Below are positions 1 to 5,424 of a stretch of 6,843 nt of DNA, piece by piece. The stretch is from the NCBI GenBank assembly GCA_009780285.1, contig WRAL01000077.1, forward strand, positions 1 through 6,843, written 5' to 3'. This stretch comes from Treponema sp. Lineage in GTDB: Bacteria; Spirochaetota; Spirochaetia; Treponematales; Breznakiellaceae. The notes under the pieces are model-generated. The model saw nothing but the letters and a program-made list of their open reading frames with translations. It made no database searches and was not told the origin of the DNA. The position numbers and the translations under genes are program-made. Position 1 is the first letter of the stretch. Every line of letters starts with the position of its first letter.

Positions 1-1
1 G

Positions 2-767
2 AGCCGCCCTTTGGAGAGGACGTATCCGATCATGTATCTGGACGCGCTGCGGATCAAAGGCAGGGAAGACGGGAAAAGCTGCATGAAGAGCGTTTACGTG
101 GCCTTGGCGGTCAATTTTGAAGGAAAGAAGGAGGTTGCGGACTAAAGTCCGAAGGCCTGTGGATTGCCGAGAGCGAAGGCGCCAAGTTCTGGATGTCCGT
201 ATTAACCGAGCTGAAAAATCGAGGGCTTCAGGACATTCTCATTGCGTGCATGGACGGGCTGACCGGTTTCCCGGAAGCGGTCCGCGCGGTGTATCCCGAG
301 ACCCGCGTCCAGCTGTGCATCGTCCACATGGCGCGCAATTCGACGAAGTTCGTTTCGTACAAGGACTTGAAAAAGCTGTGCGCGGACTTGAAGGCCGTCT
401 ATTCAGCCGTCAGCGAACAAGCCGCGCGCGCCGCGCTTGGCGAGTTCGGCAGAATCCGGGACGGCAAGTATCCGATGATTTACCAGTCATGGGCCAGGCA
501 TTGGGAAGACCTGAGCGAGTTTTTCAAATACCCGCCTGAAATCCGCCGCGCGATTTACACGACGAACGCGGTTGAATCGCTGAATTACCGGCTCGCAAAG
601 TCACGAAAAACCGCTCGTCATTTTCAACGGACGATGCTATACTGAAGATACTGTATCCGGCGATTCGCAACGCTTCCAGTAAATGGACGATGCCGATTAG
701 AGATTGGGGGCAGGCGCTGAACCAGTTCGCTATTGAGTTTGGCAATGAACGAGTTTCGTTCAGATGA
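2..767 (+). pseudogene. IS256-family DDE transposase, 5'-partial, frame broken twice
   Basis: This would be the cut-and-paste/copy-out transposase of an IS256-family element. Reading starts in frame 2 (RPLERTYPIMYLDALRIKG, then VYVALAVNFEGKKEV), moves to frame 1 from about base 152 (GLWIAESEGAKFW, IACMDGLTGFPEA, LCIVHMARNS, YTTNAVESLN), and moves to frame 3 from about base 597 (NRSSF, then ILKILYPAIRNASSKWTMPIRDWGQALNQFAI) to TGA at 765-767. All three DDE residues are visible: D in YLDAL, D in CMDGL and E in AVESLN. The first break is a 14-bp palindrome at 138-151 containing an in-frame TAA. The second fits loss of one base near 592-597, where CTCGCAAAG replaces an expected CTC-CGC-AAA (Leu-Arg-Lys). 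The N-terminal part is outside the window. The family call is secure; the element is almost certainly inactive. Confidence 0.92.
138..151. repeat. 14-bp perfect palindrome inserted in the transposase gene
   Basis: The sequence is CGGACT-AA-AGTCCG, two 6-base arms around AA. Deleting exactly these 14 bases joins G137 to A152 and reads GAG-GTT-GAA-GGC-CTG-TGG (EVEGLW), running straight into the conserved WIAESEGAKFW segment. The palindrome therefore looks like a discrete insertion rather than drift. Its design matches the core of the hairpin at 6786-6823. Confidence 0.8.
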
Positions 768-774
768 TATTTTC

Positions 775-800
775 ATTTACACAAAAAATCGGACAGGCTC
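775..800. repeat. Probable right terminal inverted repeat of the IS256-family element
   Basis: The stretch starts TTTACACAAAAAATC and ends GGACAGGCTC, lying just after the transposase stop. Read from the outside inwards it begins GAGCCTGTCC, a start I associate with IS256-family termini. The partner repeat is outside the window, so the exact boundary is inferred. Confidence 0.6.
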
Positions 801-1462
801 GATCCAAACGCGCTACTTAAGTCGCGCGTTTGGCGATAGTTCTCAGCGCTTTCTTTACGATATAGCACGTTTCCTTCGTGTCGCTTTCGCGCTGAATTCG
901 TTCGCAAGAATTTACAACAAAATCAGGCCGAGACTTGCTCGCGTCGTTCAGCCAGCTGCCAAGGCTGTCCCTTACGTATTTCGCCCCGTCCGATTTCAGC
1001 GGCTCCAAAATCGGCAGCGCCAATTCAGGGTTTTCTTTAAGTTCCTTGATATGCTCGCGCCAAACGCCGCGCGGCCTTGTAGCTTCGCTTGCAAAGCGCC
1101 TAACATTTTCGTCCATGTCCTTTGCCCATGCCGACAAAATCGCGACGCTTTCGGGCAAATTTTTCGCGATGCATTTTCGCGCCACGGTCCAGGCGCATTC
1201 CCGCACGTTAAAATGACCGTCCTTCGCGAAGGGCTTCATCGCCGCGAGCATTCGCTTGGCCTTGTCGCCCGCGCCGTTTCCCGCGACCTCAGCCGCCCAG
1301 CATCTAACAAAATCGGATTTATGCGCGGAAATAATGGGCAAAAAATCATCGTCGGCATGAACGCGCGCCTGTTCGTAAAGCCCCGCGCCAATCGCCCGCG
1401 CGATTGTGTTTATCGTTTGTTTTTCCAAAGCGTCAACGCTCGCCAAAACCGGCCGCAGATAT

Positions 1463-1502
1463 TGGACTTGTTCGCAACTTGGTTAGTTGTCGAACAAGTC
1501 CA
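1463..1502. repeat. Hairpin 1 of the inserted element
   Basis: A 12-bp outer stem (TGGACTTGTTCG with CGAACAAGTCCA) continues into a 5-bp inner stem (CAACT with AGTTG) after a single bulged T at 1490, closed by a 5-nt loop. The outermost bases belong to the flanking pentamer. Confidence 0.85.
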
Positions 1503-1525
1503 GCAAAATACTGCGTATTTTGCTG
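1501..1525. repeat. Hairpin 2 of the inserted element
   Basis: A perfect 11-bp stem (CAGCAAAATAC with GTATTTTGCTG) has a 3-nt loop, TGC. It overlaps the foot of hairpin 1 by two bases, so the two would compete or stack. Confidence 0.88.
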
Positions 1526-1538
1526 TTTTCAGCGGAAT

Positions 1539-1566
1539 TTGTTCGGAAACTGAAGTTTCCGAACAA
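1539..1566. repeat. Hairpin 3 of the inserted element
   Basis: A perfect 12-bp stem (TTGTTCGGAAAC with GTTTCCGAACAA) has a TGAA loop. Its arms share TTGTTCG/CGAACAA with hairpin 1, which produces the element's terminal inverted repeats. Confidence 0.88.
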
Positions 1567-1738
1567 CTCTATTGTATCCTGCCGCAATCGCGCAGCAAAT
1601 TCCTGAGCAAGAGCCTTTGGTCTATCGCAAGGTATTCCACCAAGTTCGCCGTTTCAATCTCGCCACGGTTCAATTGCGCCAAAACGCCCGGCGGTATTTC
1701 CCTAATTGATCTGGCGCCCTTTCTCTTTGGGCCCACAG

Positions 1739-4711
1739 CTATTCCCCCTGCCTTTCCTGCCGCGCCCGGATCGGGCGCAACTGCGCGTCGCTGACTTCGT
1801 TCGGGTCGTTAATCCCCGGCGGCAGCTCGCGGCCTTCCTCGTTTTCCGTTTCCTCTTCGACGAAGCCGGAATCCCCGTCCCAAAGGCTGCGCTGGGGAAG
1901 CTCGGCGTTGGGCTTCGCCACTTCCTCGTTCTCGATGCGGATGGAAATCAGCTTGGTAACGCCGGATTCTTCCATAGTAACGCCCAAAAGCGTTCCCGCG
2001 CCGGCGACGGTTTTTTTGTTGTGAGTGATAACGATAAATTGGCTGGTGCTGCCGAACTCGCGCAAAAGCTGAACGAAGCGGCCAACGTTCGCCTCGTCCA
2101 GCGCCGCGTCGATCTCGTCGAGCAGGCAGAAAGGGCTAGGCTTTACCATGTAGGTGGCGAAAAGAAGCGCGACGGCGGTCATCGAGCGCTCTCCGCCCGA
2201 AAGAAGGGAAATATGCTCGAGCTTTTTGCCCGGCGGCTGCGCGAAAATCTCTATGCCGGATTCCAGGACATGGTTGTGATCCGAAAGCTGAAGCTCGGCG
2301 CGCCCGCCGCCGAAAAGCCGGCGGAACATGTTGTGAAAATTCTTTTTAATTCGATTGTAGGTCTTGATAAACATTTCCGAGGATTCCGTGCGAATCTCCG
2401 CGGTGAGATCCTCCAGGTCCTTGCGCGCCTTTTCAAGATCGGCGATCTGCTTGCTTAAAAACTCGTAGCGTTCCTTCGTCTCGGCGAATTCCTCAGGCGC
2501 CATCAGGTTCACCGAACCAAGCTCGCGCATTTGCCCCCGCGCGTTTGCAAGCCGCTCGCGCAGGTCGGAAGCTTGCGCGGTAATCGTAAAGATGCGTTCC
2601 TCGAATTCCATCAAGTCGCGCGAATGGGTGTCACGAAAATTATCCTGAATATTTCTGATTTCCGTTTCGGACTGCACAAGTTCAATCTGAATCTTTTCCA
2701 AAATCCCTTGCGTTTTTGAAAGCTCCTCGGTGCGCTTGCGAATCCCGTCCTGCCTTCCGGCCACGTCGCCGCTGCGCTTTTTTATGTCCGCCTCCAGGCG
2801 CTCAAGCTCGCCTGAAAGCGCCTGGCCCTTGCGCTCGATCTCGGCGATCTCGTCGTGCGCGTCGTCTATGCGCTCGTCGATCTCCTCAAGCCTTTTTTTG
2901 TCCAGCGAAAGCTCGTCGATGATCCCGCGCAAAAGCGCTTCCTGGCCGGAAAGCTCGCGCCGAATCAGCCGCGCCTGTTCCTCGGCCGAGTTCGCCTGGG
3001 CCTGCATCTGCGCCAGGTTCACGCGCAGATCGCCCAAGGTTGCGCGGTACTCATTTATCTTGCCGGAAAGATCGGCGTTGTCGCCAAGCAGCTCGCGAAT
3101 CCTCGCGCGCCTGTCCTCGATGCCGTCCTTCGCCGCGCGAATGCGCGAATCCAGCGCGCGCTTTCGGGTGATAATGCCCTCAGGCGCGAGAAACTCGTCG
3201 ATAAACGAAGGCGAATGGCTAACGTATTTTTCAAAAAGCGCGATGGCCTTTTCCGCGTCGGCGCTTGCGTTTCCAAGCTCGGCGGCAAGGCCGTCGGCGA
3301 TGCGCCTAAGCTCGGTGGCCGCCACCGAATTTTCGGCGGCGCCGGAAAGATCGCGCATCAGCGCCTCGCGGCCGGAAAGAACGGCGCGCAGCCTGCCCAA
3401 AGTTTCGTTAAGGGCGCTTTCAATATTTTTTCGTTCCGCCGAGGAATAGCCGGCCTTTTTTAGCCCGGCGTCAAGCTCCGCGACAATATTGTCAGTGATT
3501 TTCGCAAGGTCGTCCTCGAAGGCCGCCTGCTCCTTTTCAAGGCCGAGGATTTCCGCCTCCGCCCTTTGCGCTTCCTTTTCGTTCTCGCCTATTCTAATCG
3601 AGGCCACCTGAATGTTTTCCTCGAAGGCGCTAATGTTTTCTTCTATTGATACCGCTTTTTTTCGCAGGTCGCTGGCCGCGTCGTCCTGATCCTGCGCGTC
3701 GTCGTTAAGCTCCTCGATTTTTACGCGCGCCTGCTTTTCGCGGGTTTCGTTCTGATCGATTTTTATCTTAATCTGATTGCGCTGATCGCTTAAAAGGCGC
3801 GCCTCGTTTTCCTTGGCGTTTTTTTCAAGCGCAAGCCCGTAGCTATTTTTCTGCGCCTCAACGAAGCGCGCCTGCATGGAGTTAACCTCGTCCATGCGCG
3901 CTTCCAGGGCGCGGCTTTCCGCCTCCATCTCCTCGCGAATCCTGTCCCTGTCCGCCGTCTTGCGAGAAAGGGTTTCCTTGCGCTCGTCGCGCTCGTACTT
4001 GTGTTGCTTGAGGCGCAAAAGCTGAATGTCAAGCTCGCAGTTAAAAATCTCCTCGCGCAGGGACCGGTAGGCAAGCGTTTTTTCCGACTGCGCCTTGAGC
4101 CGGTCGTAGTCGCGCTTTACCTCGTTCAGTACAAGCTCGATCTGGCGCATGTTCTCGGCGGTCTTGGCGAGGTTGCGCTCGGCCTCCTGCCCGCGCGCCT
4201 TGTAGCGCGTGATCCCCGCCGCCTCCTCGAAAAGATAGCGGCGCTCGTCCGGCTTCGACGAAAGAACCTGGTCGATCTTCCCCTGCTCCATCACCGAGTA
4301 CGCCGCCTTGCCCACGCCGGTGTCCCAGAAAAGCTCGCGAAGCTCCTTCAGCCTGACCTGCCTGGAATTGATGTGGTACTCGCTCTCGCCGGAGCGATAG
4401 AGCCGGCGGCGGATCTCGACCTCGGGCGTGTCGAGGGGCAAAATGCCGGTTTCGTTCGCAATGGTAAGCGTTACTTCCGCAAGGCCAAGCGGCTTTCGGG
4501 TTTCCGTGCCGTTAAAGATAACGTCCTCCATCTTTTCCGCCCGCAGCGACTTGTTCGCCTGCTCGCCGAGAACCCACTTCACCGCGTCCACCACATTGGA
4601 CTTTCCGCAGCCGTTCGGACCCAAAAGCGCCGTGATGCCGTCCGAAAACTTCACCTCGGTGCGGTCCGCGAAAGATTTAAAACCAAGTATCGAAAGATTC
4701 TTCAGAAACAC
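1739..4711 (-). CDS. smc: Chromosome segregation protein SMC, short and without a recognisable hinge
   Basis: SMC is the ATPase core of the bacterial condensin complex, which compacts and helps separate chromosomes in the nucleoid, normally with ScpA and ScpB. The chosen product is 990 residues. The N-terminal head has Walker A GPNGCGKSN (31-39) and a Q-loop in VMEQGKID (140-147). A long Lys/Glu/Ala-rich coiled coil follows from about 165 to 790. The C-terminal head has the signature LLSGGERSM (836-844), Walker B FCLLDEIDAALD (861-872) and the His of ITHNK (897). The last 60 residues form an acidic tail. The middle, around 410-520, lacks the globular Gly-rich hinge motifs expected in SMC; a short break near SHSPSFIDEFLAPEG (498-512) is the only non-coil. 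The family norm is near 1,180 residues. Start choice: GTG 4711 has GGAG 5 nt upstream and gives VFLKNLSILGFKSF, the usual SMC start; the frame stays open to 4858 but passes through the promoter. Confidence 0.96.
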   Translation of the reverse strand: MFLKNLSILGFKSFADRTEVKFSDGITALLGPNGCGKSNVVDAVKWVLGEQANKSLRAEKMEDVIFNGTETRKPLGLAEVTLTIANETGILPLDTPEVEIRRRLYRSGESEYHINSRQVRLKELRELFWDTGVGKAAYSVMEQGKIDQVLSSKPDERRYLFEEAAGITRYKARGQEAERNLAKTAENMRQIELVLNEVKRDYDRLKAQSEKTLAYRSLREEIFNCELDIQLLRLKQHKYERDERKETLSRKTADRDRIREEMEAESRALEARMDEVNSMQARFVEAQKNSYGLALEKNAKENEARLLSDQRNQIKIKIDQNETREKQARVKIEELNDDAQDQDDAASDLRKKAVSIEENISAFEENIQVASIRIGENEKEAQRAEAEILGLEKEQAAFEDDLAKITDNIVAELDAGLKKAGYSSAERKNIESALNETLGRLRAVLSGREALMRDLSGAAENSVAATELRRIADGLAAELGNASADAEKAIALFEKYVSHSPSFIDEFLAPEGIITRKRALDSRIRAAKDGIEDRRARIRELLGDNADLSGKINEYRATLGDLRVNLAQMQAQANSAEEQARLIRRELSGQEALLRGIIDELSLDKKRLEEIDERIDDAHDEIAEIERKGQALSGELERLEADIKKRSGDVAGRQDGIRKRTEELSKTQGILEKIQIELVQSETEIRNIQDNFRDTHSRDLMEFEERIFTITAQASDLRERLANARGQMRELGSVNLMAPEEFAETKERYEFLSKQIADLEKARKDLEDLTAEIRTESSEMFIKTYNRIKKNFHNMFRRLFGGGRAELQLSDHNHVLESGIEIFAQPPGKKLEHISLLSGGERSMTAVALLFATYMVKPSPFCLLDEIDAALDEANVGRFVQLLREFGSTSQFIVITHNKKTVAGAGTLLGVTMEESGVTKLISIRIENEEVAKPNAELPQRSLWDGDSGFVEEETENEEGRELPPGINDPNEVSDAQLRPIRARQERQGE

Positions 4712-4730
4712 GTAAACTCCAGTGTGCCCA

Positions 4731-4741
4731 GGGGCTGCCCC
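4731..4741. repeat. Small GC palindrome in the smc leader
   Basis: GGGGC-T-GCCCC lies close to the expected smc transcription start, between the -10 box and the ribosome site. It is short and may be chance, but its position would suit an operator or a 5' mRNA stem. Confidence 0.3.
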
Positions 4742-4771
4742 ACTATAGCGCGTCTTGCCCAAAGGTTTCAA
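4742..4771 (-). promoter_or_regulatory. Sigma70-type promoter for smc (and the AlkD-like gene)
   Basis: On the minus strand the sequence reads TTGAAA (plus 4766-4771), an 18-bp spacer, then TATAGT (plus 4742-4747), one base from the TATAAT consensus. It lies 31 bp upstream of the GTG start and supports that start over the longer open frame. No terminator is visible between smc and the AlkD-like gene, so both are probably on one transcript. Confidence 0.65.
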
Positions 4772-4831
4772 GGTTGCCGGGGAGGACTTGGCGCGGGCGT
4801 TCATGGAGCGGCTTCCCCGCAGGCGGCCATC

Positions 4832-4861
4832 TTGACGCAAAACGAAAATCTCCCCCATTAT
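4832..4861 (+). promoter_or_regulatory. Candidate promoter for the small membrane protein gene
   Basis: TTGACG (4832-4837) and CATTAT (4856-4861) are spaced by 18 bp. The -35 matches 5 of 6 consensus bases and the -10 matches 4 of 6. It is divergent from the smc promoter, with roughly 60 bp between the two -35 boxes. Confidence 0.45.
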
Positions 4862-4879
4862 GAACGTAATAGGCCGAGC

Positions 4880-4897
4880 GATGCTTTCGGCAGCATC
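4880..4897 (+). other. Leader hairpin before the small membrane protein gene
   Basis: GATGCT and AGCATC pair around the loop TTCGGC, 14 bases before the AGGAGG ribosome site. It could influence translation of the downstream gene. With 6 bp it may also be incidental. Confidence 0.35.
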
Positions 4898-4910
4898 CGG
4901 TTGCCATTGC

Positions 4911-4916
4911 AGGAGG
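4911..4916 (+). promoter_or_regulatory. Strong ribosome binding site fixing the start at 4925
   Basis: AGGAGG stands 8 nt before ATG 4925, the best Shine-Dalgarno match in the window. It shows that the real gene is the short one, although the same frame is open far upstream across the smc region. Confidence 0.85.
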
Positions 4917-4924
4917 ACGCAAAG

Positions 4925-5203
4925 ATGGGATTTTATATAACAGGCTCGATACTATTCATGCTTGGCCTGCTTTGTTGTATCAAGCCGGCAAAAGTGGCAT
5001 TTCTGCTCTATTGTTCATGGATTCCGCTGAGGAAAATCTTTGGCATTATGAGGACAAAAGAGGAAGAAAAAATGAAGCGCGAAGAAATCATAAAAACGAC
5101 AAAGACCTCAACGCGGGTTGGCGGCGCGTTAATGATGCTACTTGGGATACTTATCCTTGCCTTGCCGATACTCGCATATTTAGAGGGGATAGGAGTCATA
5201 TAA
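4925..5203 (+). CDS. Small membrane protein, 92 residues, function unknown
   Basis: I do not recognise a named family. The product starts MGFYITGSILFMLGLLCC, a hydrophobic segment (about 3-18). A second hydrophobic stretch, VAFLLYCSWIPL (about 24-35), follows. Then comes a highly charged middle (RTKEEEKMKREEIIKTTK, 43-60) and a clear C-terminal membrane helix (GGALMMLLGILILALPILAYL, 66-86) ending LEGIGVI. Two or three membrane passes with a charged, probably cytoplasmic, loop are likely. The start is secured by a perfect AGGAGG. Base use is more AT-rich than in smc and tmk, which could mean recent arrival or simply a membrane-protein bias. It is a single-gene unit divergent from smc; no partner gene is adjacent in the same direction. 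That it is a real gene is well supported by the ribosome site and the protein character. Confidence 0.82.
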   Translation: MGFYITGSILFMLGLLCCIKPAKVAFLLYCSWIPLRKIFGIMRTKEEEKMKREEIIKTTKTSTRVGGALMMLLGILILALPILAYLEGIGVI

Positions 5204-5246
5204 CTGTTTCAAAGGGTTCGTGAGCCACGGAGGTTTGGCAGTGAGG

Positions 5247-5357
5247 CCTAGTGTTCCGGAATATTCGGTTTGCAAGATCGCAACGTTGGTAATTCCTTGC
5301 CGGGCAAGGAATTACCTCAACCTGCATACCGTCATTTGAATATTCCGGAACACTAGG
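5247..5357. mobile_element. 111-bp fold-back element (MITE-like) with perfect 20-bp inverted ends
   Basis: The arms at 5247-5266 and 5338-5357 are exact reverse complements (CCTAGTGTTCCGG... and its partner). Inside, CGGTTTGCA (5266-5274) pairs with TGCATACCG (5323-5331) with one mismatch, and a 14-bp stem at 5288-5316 closes with a one-base loop. The whole piece can fold into one long hairpin and has no credible ORF. Both outer edges contain CTAG. This fits an IS630/Tc1-mariner-type insertion, which duplicates TA and favours CTAG targets, with the outer CC and GG coming from a CCTAGG target. The gap 5204-5424 holds no gene. Confidence 0.72.
5288..5316. repeat. Inner 14-bp stem of the fold-back element
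   Basis: GGTAATTCCTTGCC and GGCAAGGAATTACC are perfect reverse complements separated by a single G. Beyond a 2-nt bulge (5317-5318) the pairing continues for 3 more base pairs (GTT with AAC). It would cruciform easily, and transcripts entering from either side would meet it; there is no T-run to make it a classical terminator. Confidence 0.8.
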
Positions 5358-5382
5358 GAAACCGGAGGATGCTTTTCTAAGC

Positions 5383-5396
5383 TGTAAAGCTTTACA
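5383..5396. repeat. 14-bp perfect palindrome between convergent genes
   Basis: TGTAAAGCTTTACA is self-complementary over 14 bases. It lies 26 bp outside the fold-back element and 28 bp after the stop of the secreted-protein gene. It may be a dyad protein-binding site or the remnant of another palindrome. No T-run follows, so a terminator role is doubtful. Confidence 0.5.
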
Positions 5397-5424
5397 AGAG
5401 AGGCGGTCTTTATTCGCTCTTCCG

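Larger units (their letters stand above)
1..800 (+). mobile_element. IS256-family insertion sequence, right-hand part (left end outside the window)
   Basis: The segment carries the middle and C-terminal parts of an IS256/Mutator-type transposase. It ends in an AT-rich stretch closing with GGACAGGCTC at 791-800, which matches the style of terminal repeats I know from this family. The left end lies before base 1, so the IR pair and the flanking target duplication cannot be checked. The right end sits only 16 bp beyond the stop codon of the AlkD-like gene, so insertion was just downstream of that gene. The copy is decayed and cannot encode an intact transposase. Confidence 0.85.
1465..1569. mobile_element. 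105-bp MITE-like element made of three tandem hairpins
   Basis: The element has no reading frame of its own and is almost entirely stem-loop DNA. Its ends are near-matching inverted repeats: GACTTGTTCG at the left, and GAGTTGTTCG when the right end is read on the other strand (9 of 10). It is flanked by identical TATTG pentamers at 1460-1464 and 1570-1574, a likely target-site duplication. Excision with one pentamer restores the host AlkD-like gene. The class of mobilising enzyme cannot be told from this copy. Confidence 0.85.
817..1736 (-). pseudogene. AlkD-like HEAT-repeat DNA alkylation repair protein, interrupted by a hairpin element
   Basis: AlkD-type proteins are HEAT-like-repeat DNA glycosylases that remove alkylated bases. 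The gene is in two pieces. The 5' piece starts at GTG 1736, with a GGGGG ribosome site 7 nt upstream, and gives 55 codons (VGPKRKGARSIREIPPGVLA..., ...GEIETANLVEYLAIDQ, ending CGRIQ) before a TAG at 1569-1571. The 3' piece (817 to about 1464) gives YLRPVLASVDALEKQTINT..., then helical repeats with FVRCWAAEVAG, FNVRECAWTVAR, ENVRRFASEATRPRGVW, YVRDSLGSWLNDASKSRPDF and the end IVKKALRTIAKRAT. Removing the 105-bp insert plus one TATTG copy yields one 269-residue frame with no mismatch at the join (GRIQ-YLRPV). The stop-to-start gap from smc is only 2 nt, so the gene was probably the distal gene of an smc operon. A TTG at 1446 could in principle restart translation of a protein lacking about 60 N-terminal residues, but it has no clear ribosome site. 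The family is recognised by motif memory; the substrate is not shown. Confidence 0.85.

Noticed and set aside
1463..1566. Interpretation of the three hairpins as a CRISPR array or a transcription terminator
   Set aside because: Units differ in sequence and spacing, there are no repeat-spacer periods and no T-run, and the block lies inside a broken gene with flanking direct repeats.
733..1794. Long plus-strand open frame of about 350 codons
   Set aside because: It runs antisense to the AlkD-like gene and through its hairpin insert, has no ribosome site and gives an Arg/Phe-rich sequence typical of a shadow frame.
1706..3463. Several plus-strand open frames across smc
   Set aside because: They are antisense frames kept open by the GC-rich codon bias of smc; none shows a recognisable domain.
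4712..4858. Longer SMC start giving 49 extra N-terminal residues
   Set aside because: The extension is low-complexity, passes through a good promoter and is unlike SMC N-termini; GTG 4711 has a well-spaced GGAG.
4001..4924. Long plus-strand frame upstream of and in frame with the small membrane protein
   Set aside because: It is the antisense of smc; the AGGAGG-ATG at 4911-4927 marks the real start.
5204..5424. Rho-independent terminator for the two convergent genes
   Set aside because: Stems are present, but none is followed by a T-run in either direction; the fold-back element may still slow transcription.
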